A stretch of DNA of 64,000 nt from Clostridia bacterium (GTDB lineage Bacteria > Bacillota > Clostridia > Oscillospirales > CAG-272), in NCBI GenBank assembly GCA_017447775.1, contig JAFSMU010000025.1, forward strand, positions 1-64,000. The letters are read 5' to 3'. The notes beneath the pieces were generated by a model, which saw only the letters and a list, made by a program, of their open reading frames with translations, had not been told where the DNA came from and searched no databases. This document shows, one piece after another, positions 16,671 through 25,193 of this stretch (positions are counted from its first letter, which is position 1; each line of letters opens with the position of its first letter). The translations under genes and the position numbers were made by a program.

Positions 16671-17924
16671 ATGATTTTTTCTGAAAAAATAAGAAATATA
16701 GCCGCAAAAGCGGAGCAAGACCTTGCGCCGCTTTTCGCGGAATTTGACAAAATATCGGAAACAAACACCGCCCGCGTGCTTGACGCGTTCCGCGCCCACA
16801 GGGTAAGCGAGGCGATGCTCGGCGGAACGACGGGGTATGGCTACGGCGACATCGGGCGCGACGCGCTTGAGGCTATCTACGCCGACGTTTTCGGCGCGGA
16901 GGACGCGATCGTCAGGCACAACATCGTCAACGGCACGCAGGCGCTGACGATAGGGCTTTTCGGTCTGCTTCGCCCGGGCGACGTGATGCTCTCCGTGACG
17001 GGCGCGCCGTACGATACGCTTGCCGAGGTCATCGGCGACAAATACAGAAACGGCGACGGATCGCTGTGCGATTTCGGCGTAAAGTACGATGAAATTCAGC
17101 TTAAAGACGGTGCGGTCGACGAGGAACTTTTGCGCGAGAAGATAAAGCGGCACGGCGACGCGCTCAAAGTCGTATTTATCCAGCGTTCAAAGGGGTATCA
17201 GAACCGCCCGACGCTCTCGCCGGAGGAAATCGGCAGTGTGGCAAAGCTTTGCCACGAGCTTACAAATGCTTACGTCGTTGTCGACAACTGCTACGGCGAA
17301 TTTTGCGACGTCACCGAACCGACGCACCACGGCGCGGACATGATAATCGGCTCGCTTATAAAAAATCCCGGCGGCGGCATCGCCGAAACGGGTGGCTACA
17401 TCGCGGGGACAAAGCGCGCAGTCGAGCTTGCGTCGTACAGGCTGACGAGCGTCGGCATAGGAAAGGAGTGCGGAGCCACTCTTTCCGAAAACCGCAAGAT
17501 GTTCAAGGGCTTCTTCTTTGCGCCGCACGTCGTGGCGCAGGCGAAAAAGACGGCGGCTTTCGCCTCGTATATGTTCGACGCGCTCGGCTATTGTGTCGAG
17601 CCGTCGTGGCGCGAGCCGCGGCACGACATAATCCAGACGGTCAGCCTCGGCACGCCCGAGGGACTATGCGCCTTTTGCCGCGGGATACAGTCCGGCTCCC
17701 CCGTCGATTCATACGTTACGCCCGAGCCGTGGGATATGCCGGGATACGAGGACAAAGTCATCATGGCCGCCGGGACGTTTACGTCGGGCGCGTCGATAGA
17801 AATATCGGCGGACGGCCCGCTTCGCCCGCCGTACACGGCGTTCTTCCAAGGGGGACTAACTTTTGAGAGCGGAAAATATGCCGTTATGTGCGCCGCCGAG
17901 GAAACGCAATGCAAAAAAGTGTGA
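16671..17924 (+). CDS. YnbB-type PLP-dependent enzyme (methionine gamma-lyase/aluminium-resistance family)
   Basis: The 417-residue product matches the YnbB-like Cys/Met metabolism fold: an N-terminal GTTGYGYGDIGRDALE segment, NGTQALTIGLFGLLRPGD at the cofactor pocket, DNCYGEF, and the putative PLP lysine in SLIKNPGGG. Family members are annotated both as methionine gamma-lyases and as aluminium-resistance proteins, and the true substrate is uncertain. Start codon usage is clear, but no strong ribosome site is seen in the AT-rich leader. It lies 34 bases after the M42 operon. Confidence 0.85.
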   Translation: MIFSEKIRNIAAKAEQDLAPLFAEFDKISETNTARVLDAFRAHRVSEAMLGGTTGYGYGDIGRDALEAIYADVFGAEDAIVRHNIVNGTQALTIGLFGLLRPGDVMLSVTGAPYDTLAEVIGDKYRNGDGSLCDFGVKYDEIQLKDGAVDEELLREKIKRHGDALKVVFIQRSKGYQNRPTLSPEEIGSVAKLCHELTNAYVVVDNCYGEFCDVTEPTHHGADMIIGSLIKNPGGGIAETGGYIAGTKRAVELASYRLTSVGIGKECGATLSENRKMFKGFFFAPHVVAQAKKTAAFASYMFDALGYCVEPSWREPRHDIIQTVSLGTPEGLCAFCRGIQSGSPVDSYVTPEPWDMPGYEDKVIMAAGTFTSGASIEISADGPLRPPYTAFFQGGLTFESGKYAVMCAAEETQCKKV

Positions 17925-17996
17925 CGAAAATATCGTAGCGTAAAATAAAATAGCGCGGGACACGATATATTTTCCATATTCTTAACGGAGGCAAAA

Positions 17997-18329
17997 ATGA
18001 ACGAATACATAGCGTATTGCGGGATAGACTGCTCGAAATGCGAGGCAAGGATCGCCACGGCGAACAACGACGACGACCATCGGCGAAAGGTCGCCGATCT
18101 TTGGTCGAAACTCAACGGCGTTTCTATCACCGCGGAAATGATAAACTGCACCGGATGCCGCGTCGACGGCGCAAAAACGCCATATTGCGAAACGCTCTGC
18201 CCAATACGTCGGTGCGCGAGCGAAAAAGGGTTTGTTACGTGCGGCGGCTGCGAGAGCGTCGACTCTTGCGAAAAGCTCGGCGCAATAACGAAAAACGATC
18301 CCGCGGCACTCGACAACCTGAAAAAATAA
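17997..18329 (+). CDS. Cysteine-rich DUF3795 protein
   Basis: The 110-residue protein contains eleven cysteines, mainly in C-G-I-D-C-S-K-C, C-T-G-C-R, C-P-I-R-R-C and C-G-G-C-E arrangements, consistent with zinc or iron-sulfur binding. This pattern is that of DUF3795, whose function is unknown. AACGGAGGC precedes the ATG. A terminator follows, so the gene is probably transcribed alone or with YnbB. Confidence 0.8.
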   Translation: MNEYIAYCGIDCSKCEARIATANNDDDHRRKVADLWSKLNGVSITAEMINCTGCRVDGAKTPYCETLCPIRRCASEKGFVTCGGCESVDSCEKLGAITKNDPAALDNLKK

Positions 18330-18349
18330 TACATGAAAAAAGGATAAAA

Positions 18350-18373
18350 GGCGCTTTCCAAGCGCTTTTTTTA
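18350..18373 (+). terminator. Terminator after the DUF3795 gene
   Basis: GCGCTT-TCC-AAGCGC followed by eight T residues. Confidence 0.85.
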
Positions 18374-18388
18374 TTGCCTCTATTAAAC

Positions 18389-18432
18389 TTATACATTCGT
18401 ATAATATAAATAATACAGATGTATAAAATAAT
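18389..18432. repeat. Paired TATAC-N4-GTATA palindrome, copy C
   Basis: TTATACATTCGTATAA and AATACAGATGTATAA lie 22 bases apart upstream of spoIIGA. A sequence TGTCGTAA at 18439-18446, one mismatch from a Spo0A box, follows closely; that site is only suggestive. Confidence 0.5.
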
Positions 18433-18536
18433 TTATCGTGTCGTAAACAGGGGAAAACAAAAATGCGTCCGCCCCCATATTCCGACCGTATTTTCGCGCG
18501 CGCCGTATTACAATAAATAAAAAAAAGGAGCGCGCG

Positions 18537-19373
18537 ATGACGGAGTACATATACGGCGACGTTTTGTTCATCATCGACTTTTCGATGGATTTTCTGTGCC
18601 TTTACCTATCGGGCAAGGTACTGCACCTGAAAATGCGCGCGTGGCGCGTCATTTCAGCGGCGGCGCTCGGCGCGCTTTACGGCGTTTTATCGCTGCTCAT
18701 CTCGCCGCCGACGGCACTCGGCATTGCCATCGAGGTGCTTGCCGCGTTTTTGGTGTGCGCCGCGGGGCTGTTTTCGGGCGGGGTGAAAAATCTTGTCGTT
18801 TGCACCGCCGTGTTTTACGCAATATCCGCTCTGCTTGGCGGGGTGATGACGCTGATCTACTCAAAGCTCGGCAAATACCGCTCGTACGTTGAGGTCGGCG
18901 GCACCGTCATGCAGGCGCTTGGGGACGTGCCGCTGTGGGTGTTCGCGCTTTGCGCCGTTGCGTCAGTCGTGATAACGCGCGCCTTATCGCGCCTTGTAAA
19001 AAGAAAGCACGCAAGCGACGTCTGCACGGTTTCATTCACGCTTGACGGAAAGGAGTACGAGGTGCGCGGACTTGTTGACAGCGGCAACCTCTGCGCCGAT
19101 CCGATATCGGGCACGCCCGTGATATTTTTGTCAAAAAAGCACAGCGGACTTATCCCGTCGTACGACGGCGGCGACGCTGTAAAAAGTACGCGCCGCATCC
19201 GCATAATCCCGATAAAAACGGCGAGCGGAGGCGCGCTTGTCTACGCCAAGAAGCCCGAGCGCTTATATATCGAATGCCGCGGCGATTCCAAGGCGATATG
19301 CGCGCTTATCGCCGTCGGGGACGCGGACGATTACGGCGGGTGCGACGCGCTCGTTCCGGCTGAGCTTATATAA
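18537..19373 (+). CDS. spoIIGA: Sigma-E processing peptidase SpoIIGA
   Basis: The 278-residue protein has five hydrophobic segments in its N-terminal half and a C-terminal aspartic protease domain with the catalytic motif LVDSGNL and later CDALVPAELI. In sporulation it sits in the septal membrane and cleaves the pro-sequence of sigma-E after a signal from the forespore (SpoIIR). It is somewhat shorter than the B. subtilis protein. AAAGGAG lies before the ATG. It is 13 bases upstream of its substrate gene sigE, the universal arrangement. Confidence 0.95.
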   Translation: MTEYIYGDVLFIIDFSMDFLCLYLSGKVLHLKMRAWRVISAAALGALYGVLSLLISPPTALGIAIEVLAAFLVCAAGLFSGGVKNLVVCTAVFYAISALLGGVMTLIYSKLGKYRSYVEVGGTVMQALGDVPLWVFALCAVASVVITRALSRLVKRKHASDVCTVSFTLDGKEYEVRGLVDSGNLCADPISGTPVIFLSKKHSGLIPSYDGGDAVKSTRRIRIIPIKTASGGALVYAKKPERLYIECRGDSKAICALIAVGDADDYGGCDALVPAELI

Positions 19374-19386
19374 TTAAGGAGGAAAT

Positions 19387-20094
19387 ATGAAGCTTTTTTG
19401 GAAGATCAGACTGTTTTTCTCGCGCCTGTGGCTGAAATTTCACCGCCGAGGCGTCTACTACGTTACGGGAGCGGAGCTGTTGCCGCCGCCGCTTTCAGCC
19501 GAGGAAGAGGCGGAGATAATCGAGCATCTTGACGATCGCCCGGAGGGGCGGCGCACGCTCGTCGAGCATAACCTGCGCCTTGTCGTTTATATCGCAAAGA
19601 AGTTTGAAAACACCTGCGTCGGTCTTGAAGACCTCGTTTCCATCGGCACGATAGGGCTTATCAAGGCGGCAAACACGTTCCGCGCGGACAAGAACATAAA
19701 GCTTGCCACGTATGCCTCGCGCTGTATCGAAAACGAGATACTTATGTTCATCAGAAAGACGGGCAACGTGCGCGCCGAGGTTTCGTTTGACGAGCCGCTG
19801 AACGTTGACGGGGACGGCAACGAGCTGCTCCTTTCAGACGTTGTGGGATCGGATGAGGACAGCGTCGGGCGGCGCATCGAGGACGCGGAGGAGAAGAAGG
19901 TCATCATCGACGCGATAAAGAAGCTGAACGCCCGCGAACGCGAGATAATCGAGCTTCGCTTCGGGCTTTTCGGCAAAAAGGAGTACACGCAAAAGGAAGT
20001 CGCGGATATGATGGGGATATCGCAGTCGTACATTTCGCGCCTTGAAAAGCGGATAATCGAGCGACTGCGGGCGGAAATTTCGGGGAAAATATAA
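19387..20094 (+). CDS. sigE: Pro-sigma-E, mother-cell sporulation sigma factor
   Basis: The 235-residue sigma-70 family protein starts with a basic amphipathic pro-sequence (KLFWKIRLFFSRLWLKFHR) that tethers it to the membrane. SpoIIGA is expected to cut near YYVTGAELLPPP. Region 2 (NLRLVVYIAKKF, GTIGLIKAANTF) and region 4 (YTQKEVADMMGISQSYISR) are intact. AAGGAGGAAAT precedes the ATG. It directs early mother-cell genes, including spoIIIA further along this window. Confidence 0.97.
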   Translation: MKLFWKIRLFFSRLWLKFHRRGVYYVTGAELLPPPLSAEEEAEIIEHLDDRPEGRRTLVEHNLRLVVYIAKKFENTCVGLEDLVSIGTIGLIKAANTFRADKNIKLATYASRCIENEILMFIRKTGNVRAEVSFDEPLNVDGDGNELLLSDVVGSDEDSVGRRIEDAEEKKVIIDAIKKLNAREREIIELRFGLFGKKEYTQKEVADMMGISQSYISRLEKRIIERLRAEISGKI

Positions 20095-20121
20095 ATTTTT
20101 TGAAAAAAATCAAAAAAACTA

Positions 20122-20150
20122 TTGCAAAATTTGCTTTTGTGTGATATTAT
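20122..20150 (+). promoter_or_regulatory. Promoter of rpmE
   Basis: TTGCAA, 17-base spacer, TATTAT, followed by an AGAGAGGA ribosome site before rpmE. Confidence 0.65.
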
Positions 20151-20190
20151 AATCGGTGCATAAAAATCTTACAGAGAGGAAAAGGCAACA

Positions 20191-20397
20191 ATGAAAGAGG
20201 GAATCCATCCGAACTATGTTGACGCCACGATCACTTGTGCGTGCGGCGAGGTTATTCATACAAAGTCAACAAAGGGCGATTTCAAGGTAGAAATTTGCTC
20301 GAAATGTCATCCCTTCTATACCGGCAAGCAGAAGTTTGTCGATGCAGGCGGGCGCGTTGATAAGTTCAAAAAGCGTCTTGAAGGAAAAAGACAGTAA
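20191..20397 (+). CDS. rpmE: 50S ribosomal protein L31, zinc-binding form
   Basis: The 68-residue protein begins [16 protein letters not shown] and has the four-cysteine zinc site (TCACGE ... [10 protein letters not shown]). It is therefore the zinc-containing type rather than the zinc-free paralogue YtiA. It has its own promoter and a strong terminator, so it is a single-gene unit between sigE and hflX. Confidence 0.97.
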   Translation: MKEGIHPNYVDATITCACGEVIHTKSTKGDFKVEICSKCHPFYTGKQKFVDAGGRVDKFKKRLEGKRQ

Positions 20398-20403
20398 AAA
20401 GAC

Positions 20404-20437
20404 CGAGTGGGAATGCGTCGCATTCCCACTTTTTTTA
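20404..20437 (+). terminator. Terminator of rpmE
   Basis: Perfect 11-bp arms AGTGGGAATGC/GCATTCCCACT with a three-base loop, then seven T residues. Confidence 0.95.
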
Positions 20438-20946
20438 TGCTTGTGCAAAGCGGAAACCATCGCTCTTTTCTTTCGGGGAGCGAAAGAAAAGGAGCGCAAA
20501 AGAAAGCTCAAAAGCTTTGTACTCGCCCTATGCGTGCTTCCGTTGTCTGCGACAGCCGGTTCACGCAAATTCGGGCGAAGGCGGGTAGTCCATCGGACAT
20601 CAGGCGTTGTATACCTATTCACGAAGCAAAAGCCACAACCCTTGCGGCTCGACTGTTTCAGAGCGCCTTCGGCGCGAAAGGGCTATGCGGTAGCGGCAGA
20701 TGCCACGCGTCAACCCGCGATGTTCGCACACCGCCTTCTTTGAGCGCGGAGCGCGAATTGAAATAGAGTCTGATGGTATTTTTGGGGAAGAAGAAAAATC
20801 GGGCAATATCATAATAAATTAAAGCGTACCCCTCGCGGTTAGCGTAACCCTTTTTAGCGTGCTTCTTTTGGTACTTTTTCTTGCACGAGCAAGAAAAGTA
20901 CGCCCGTCCATCCCCTCAACCCCACATTTCCAAAAAGCATCACGGA
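20438..20946. repeat. 509-bp gene-free gap with dispersed-repeat sequences
   Basis: No gene is supported. The gap contains a CTTTTCTTTCG/CGAAAGAAAAG hairpin (about 20464-20491), a TACTTTTTCTTGC/GCAAGAAAAGTA hairpin (about 20870-20900), and at 20717-20747 a segment almost identical to one at 63961-63990. It looks like several intergenic repeats inserted side by side. Confidence 0.55.
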
Positions 20947-20956
20947 GGTGATACCT

Positions 20957-22222
20957 ATGCAAAACCTATTCGATAAATCAAAAACGGCGCGCGCGGCGCT
21001 CGTTTCCGTTGTGCCGAAGGGCGCCGACGCCGACTTTTACGAGGCGTCCTTATCCGAACTTTCGCGCCTGTGCGAAACGGCGGGGGCAGAGGTCGTGGCA
21101 ACGCTCGTTCAGCAAAAGGAAAGCCCTGACCCGTCGACGTATCTCGGCTCGGGCAAGCTTATCGAGCTGTGCGAGCTGTGCAAGAACAATGACGTTGACA
21201 CCGCCGTTTTCGACTGCGAGCTGTCGCCGTCCCAGATAAAGAACGTCGAGGACGCGATAGGCGTTTCCGTCATCGACCGCAGTATGCTTATCCTCGATAT
21301 ATTCGCGCTCCACGCGACAAGCGCGGAGGGCAAGCTTCAAGTCGAGCTGGCGCAGCTAAAGTATACCGTGCCGCGCCTTATCGGAAAGGGCAACGAGCTT
21401 TCAAGGCTCGGCGGCGGCATCGGCACGCGCGGCCCCGGCGAGAGCAAGCTTGAAACAGACCGCCGCCACGTAAAGCGGCGCATGGACGCGCTTGAAGCCG
21501 AAATACGCGAGCTTGCGTCAAACAGGGAAACGCAACGCGCGGCGCGCGATCGCTCCGGCATATTCAAATTCGCCGTCGCGGGATACACCAACGCCGGCAA
21601 ATCGACGCTGACAAACTACCTCACGGGCGCGGGCATTCTCGCCGAGGACAAGCTTTTCGCAACGCTCGATCCCACAACGCGCAAGTACGACCTGCCGTCC
21701 GGCACGTCGGTACTGCTTACCGACACCGTCGGCTTTATCAGAAACTTGCCGCACCACCTTATAAAAGCGTTCAGATCAACGCTTGACGAGGTGGCGTATG
21801 CCGACGCGATACTCGTCGTTATAGACTCATCCGATCCCGAGGCGCGCGCACAGCTTGACGTTACCGTCGGGCTTATCGAGGAGCTTGGCGCGGGCGCAAA
21901 GCCGATAATTTACGTCATGAACAAAGCCGACAAGGCTCAGACGGCGCTTATCGGCACGTCGAGCGACGACACGGTGTTCATCTCGGCAAAGACGGGAGAT
22001 GGAGTCGACGCGCTCATCGACGCTATGGAGAGCGTCGTATCAAAGCGCAAAAAGCGGCTTAAATTCATGTTCCCGCACGAAAGCCTCGGACTTCTGAACT
22101 CGCTTTACACAAACGCCGCCGTGTCAGTCGAAAGCGTGGAATACACCGAAAGCGGCGCTGTGGTTATCGCCGTGTGCGACGAAAAGACGGCGGGCAGGCT
22201 CGGCGGATTTGCTAAGGGGTGA
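20957..22222 (+). CDS. hflX: GTPase HflX
   Basis: The 421-residue GTPase binds the large ribosomal subunit and can split stalled ribosomes. The N-terminal nucleotide-binding domain contains DPSTYLGSGK, then the glycine-rich linker GIGTRGPGESKLETDRR, the G1 loop GYTNAGKST, switch LDPTTRK, G3 DTVGFIRNLPHHL and G4 NKAD. The ATG at 20957 follows GGAGG by seven bases; an in-frame GTG nine bases upstream lies too close to that site. No hfq or miaA is adjacent. Its stop is near the next start, consistent with co-transcription with yigZ. Confidence 0.95.
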   Translation: MQNLFDKSKTARAALVSVVPKGADADFYEASLSELSRLCETAGAEVVATLVQQKESPDPSTYLGSGKLIELCELCKNNDVDTAVFDCELSPSQIKNVEDAIGVSVIDRSMLILDIFALHATSAEGKLQVELAQLKYTVPRLIGKGNELSRLGGGIGTRGPGESKLETDRRHVKRRMDALEAEIRELASNRETQRAARDRSGIFKFAVAGYTNAGKSTLTNYLTGAGILAEDKLFATLDPTTRKYDLPSGTSVLLTDTVGFIRNLPHHLIKAFRSTLDEVAYADAILVVIDSSDPEARAQLDVTVGLIEELGAGAKPIIYVMNKADKAQTALIGTSSDDTVFISAKTGDGVDALIDAMESVVSKRKKRLKFMFPHESLGLLNSLYTNAAVSVESVEYTESGAVVIAVCDEKTAGRLGGFAKG

Positions 22223-22224
22223 AA

Positions 22225-22845
22225 ATGATGGACGTTTTGAAAACGCTCGGCAAAGAGGCCGACGCCGAATTTACGGAAAAGAAGTCCGTTTTCATCGGGT
22301 ACGCCGCGCCCGTTTCAAGCGAGGACGAGGCGCGCGAATTCGTCGCCAAAATAAAGAAAAAGCACGCGGACGCGCGCCATAACGTTTCGGCATACGTGCT
22401 GTCGGGCGGGATAATGCACTCCTCCGACGACGGCGAGCCGTCGGGAACGGCGGGGGTGCCGGTGCTTGAAGTGATAAAAAAGAGCGGCGTCGTCAACGCC
22501 GTCGTCGTCGTAACGCGCTATTTCGGCGGGATACTGCTGGGCGCGGGCGGGCTTGTGCGCGCATACTCGGCGGCGGCAAAGGCGGCGATAGACGCATCTG
22601 GCGTCGTCGTTTACGAAAAGTTCGACGAGTGCGCGATAAAATGCTCATACGGCGACTACAACGACGTGCTTTACCGCCTTTCTCAGTTCACGGTAAAAGT
22701 CGGGCAGGCGGCGTTTGACGAAAACGTCACGGTGTCATTTTCCGTGCTGAAAGAGGAGCGGGGAAGGCTTGACGATGAGATCGCTGCGCGCTTTGACGGG
22801 CGCTACTCCGTCGAAAAGCTCGGCGAAAAATATGACGTAAGATGA
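22225..22845 (+). CDS. yigZ: YigZ/IMPACT family protein
   Basis: The 206-residue protein has the family block HSSDDGEPSGTAG followed by VVVVTRYFGGILLGAGGLVRAYS and a C-terminal ferredoxin-like domain. Family members bind nucleic acid and are related to the eukaryotic translation regulator IMPACT; the bacterial role is not settled. Two adjacent ATG codons (22225 and 22228) follow AAGGGG. It starts two bases after the hflX stop and ends at a bidirectional terminator. Confidence 0.9.
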   Translation: MMDVLKTLGKEADAEFTEKKSVFIGYAAPVSSEDEAREFVAKIKKKHADARHNVSAYVLSGGIMHSSDDGEPSGTAGVPVLEVIKKSGVVNAVVVVTRYFGGILLGAGGLVRAYSAAAKAAIDASGVVVYEKFDECAIKCSYGDYNDVLYRLSQFTVKVGQAAFDENVTVSFSVLKEERGRLDDEIAARFDGRYSVEKLGEKYDVR

Positions 22846-22879
22846 AAAAAACCGACCTTGCGGTCGGTTTTGTTTTTTC
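22844..22879. terminator. Bidirectional terminator between yigZ and the HAD lipoprotein gene
   Basis: AAAACCGACC/GGTCGGTTTT arms with TTGC loop; T-rich tracts lie on both sides, so it can serve both convergent genes. Confidence 0.9.
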
Positions 22880-22880
22880 A

Positions 22881-23924
22881 TTATCTCGACGTTTTCTTTA
22901 CCTTGTCGCCGTATATCGTCTTGAAGTCGTTCTTCATCGATATAACGATAAATCCGTAGTTTTTCCAGTCCTCGCCGAGCTTTGTCGTCTTTTCGGTGTT
23001 GCCCCAGTCCCTGTCCTCGTCGTCGGCGATGAGCATGAACGCCGCGCTCTTGTACTTGTTGTTCGTGATCGTGTACATGTGCATACTGACGTCCCCTGAG
23101 CTGTTGCCGAATGAAAGAACGGGCTGTCTGCCGATCTCCTGCGCGATCTGCGCCACTTTGTTCATTTTCAGATTTTTTATAAGCAGAGTCGATGTGCGAA
23201 GCACTCTGTCGCCTGACGTGAACTGATAATTGAGGCTGTCCTTTTCTCCCTGATTTGACGCAACAAGCTTTACGTCCATACCGATCACTCTTTCATACGG
23301 TATCCCGCAAGCCTCGCTCGCGAGCGCGCGGCAGATGAATCTGTCGGAACCGCTGACGATGTAAGCGAGGAATCCGTTGTCCTGAAGGTAAGAAATGACC
23401 TCTATCATCGGCTTGTAGAACGCCTCGGCATACGTCATCCCCTCAAAGCCTTCGGGCGTCATTTTAAGAAAATCCTTGACGTATTTTTCAAATTCGTCAA
23501 TGCTCATCCCCTCAAACGCCTTTGCCTGACAAAGCGCGTGCTGCATCGGCATATCGCTCGGGAATTTGCCGACCTTCGCGCCCTCGCGGATGGCTGTCGC
23601 CACCTCTTTCATCTCGTCGCTTGCCGTGTACGTCGGATCGTCAAGGCATCTGTAAGCGCACAGAAGATACTCGATATACGTCGGGAAAAGCTCGCCGTAA
23701 AGGGTGCCGTCCATATCAAAAACGGCAATTCTGTCCTGCTTTGGAATAAAGTTTTCCGACTTTTCGTCAGTTACGTCGGCAACGTAAGCTTTAAGCGACG
23801 TCAGCGCGTCGCACTCGTTCCATAAGATAAGCGACGCCTTTTCTGTCTTCGCGCCGCATCCCGCAACGGCGAAAACCGTTACGATGACGATCATGAGCGC
23901 GATAATTCTTTTTGTGTTTTTCAT
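22881..23924 (-). CDS. HAD-superfamily hydrolase lipoprotein
   Basis: The 347-residue product has a lipobox signal peptide (VAGC, cysteine at 23) and a haloacid-dehalogenase fold. Motif I is FDMDGTLYGE (nucleophile Asp and acid/base Asp), motif II YIVSGSDRF and the late acidic motif FGNSSGDVSMH. It is therefore likely a phosphatase on the outer face of the membrane, acting on extracellular phosphate esters; the substrate is unknown. Cell-surface HAD phosphatases with lipid anchors occur in several bacterial groups. Confidence 0.85.
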   Translation of the reverse strand: MKNTKRIIALMIVIVTVFAVAGCGAKTEKASLILWNECDALTSLKAYVADVTDEKSENFIPKQDRIAVFDMDGTLYGELFPTYIEYLLCAYRCLDDPTYTASDEMKEVATAIREGAKVGKFPSDMPMQHALCQAKAFEGMSIDEFEKYVKDFLKMTPEGFEGMTYAEAFYKPMIEVISYLQDNGFLAYIVSGSDRFICRALASEACGIPYERVIGMDVKLVASNQGEKDSLNYQFTSGDRVLRTSTLLIKNLKMNKVAQIAQEIGRQPVLSFGNSSGDVSMHMYTITNNKYKSAAFMLIADDEDRDWGNTEKTTKLGEDWKNYGFIVISMKNDFKTIYGDKVKKTSR

Positions 23925-24131
23925 TTTTTCTCCCTATCTTTAGTGAATTATGAAATGATTATACTACCGTTTTGCGAAAAAATCAAGAAAAAAATGAAAA
24001 TATACGGCAAGGCGGCGCCGCTCAAAAACAATTTTACAATAAAATAAAAAATTTTTTTCATAAAAAAAGAGGATTTTTCGATTTTTTTTCGTATATTATA
24101 GGTGAAAAGATAAAATCAGGGGGAAAACGGA

Positions 24132-25136
24132 TTGAACATAGTCGAGATGCTGTACAAAAAAGAGGACGAATACCTCTCTCCATACGCCTGCAAAAGCCGC
24201 GACACAAAGGGAAGAGCCGTTTACGTTGAACCGGACGGGCTTCGCACCGATTTTCAGCGTGACCGCGACAGGATAACGCACTCAAAGGCGTTCCGTCGGC
24301 TTATGCACAAGACGCAGGTCTTTCTCTCACCCGAGGACGAGCATTTCCGCACAAGGCTGACGCATACGCTTGAAGTCACGCAGATAGCGCGCACCATCGC
24401 CCGCGGGCTTTCGCTCAACGAAGACCTGACGGAAGCGGCGGCGCTTGGGCACGACCTCGGGCACACGCCTTTCGGCCACGCGGGCGAGCGGATACTCCAA
24501 CAGTGCTTCTCTCCCGACTTTACGCACTACAAGCAGAGCCTGCGCGTCGTTGACAAGCTTGAAAACGGCGGAGCGGGGCTTAACCTCACGTACGAGGTGC
24601 GCGACGGCATCCTCAACCACACGGGCGAGTGCATGGCAAGCACGCTTGAGGGCGTTATCGTCAAATTTGCCGACCGCATAGCGTACATAAACCACGACAT
24701 CGACGACGCGATCCGCGCCGGCGTCATTTCGGGGGACGACATACCGAAGCACCTGCGCGACATTCTCGGAAACACCCACTCGCAGCGCATAGCGACAATG
24801 GTCATCAGCACGATAAATTCAAGCTTCGGTAAAAACGAAATATCAATGGAGCCGGAAATTCAGGACGCGATGATGCAACTGCGCGAATTTTTATATGAGC
24901 GCGTCTACAAAAACCCCGTCGCCAAAGGCGAGGAGGTGCGCGCCTGCTCGATGCTCGAGCAGCTCTATGAATATTTCGTAAAGCACCCCGAAAAAATGCC
25001 CGAGGAATTTATGCGCGACGAAAGCGAAAGCGTCGAGCGGCACGTTTGCGACTACATCGCCGGAATGACGGACAGATTTGCCATAAACCTGTTTGAAGAG
25101 CTGTTCATCCCGAAGATCTGGAAAAACATCAAATAA
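24132..25136 (+). CDS. dgt: Deoxyguanosinetriphosphate triphosphohydrolase-like protein
   Basis: The 334-residue HD-domain enzyme hydrolyses dNTPs to deoxynucleoside and triphosphate. The metal-binding HD residues are in FRTRLTHTLEV and ALGHDLGHTPFGHAGE, with a later Asp in KFADRIAYINHDID. I take the TTG at 24132 as start because GGGGG lies eight bases upstream; the first ATG, five codons later, has no such site. It directly precedes dnaG and sigA, the common order in Clostridia, linking dNTP control with replication. Confidence 0.92.
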   Translation: MNIVEMLYKKEDEYLSPYACKSRDTKGRAVYVEPDGLRTDFQRDRDRITHSKAFRRLMHKTQVFLSPEDEHFRTRLTHTLEVTQIARTIARGLSLNEDLTEAAALGHDLGHTPFGHAGERILQQCFSPDFTHYKQSLRVVDKLENGGAGLNLTYEVRDGILNHTGECMASTLEGVIVKFADRIAYINHDIDDAIRAGVISGDDIPKHLRDILGNTHSQRIATMVISTINSSFGKNEISMEPEIQDAMMQLREFLYERVYKNPVAKGEEVRACSMLEQLYEYFVKHPEKMPEEFMRDESESVERHVCDYIAGMTDRFAINLFEELFIPKIWKNIK

Positions 25137-25193
25137 ACGCAAAAACATAGAAATATTTACATACATAAATAAATCAAGCGGAAGGAGGATATA

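Noticed and set aside
20336..20766. Open frames in the gap between rpmE and hflX
   Set aside because: They cross the rpmE terminator and hairpin repeats and have no ribosome sites.
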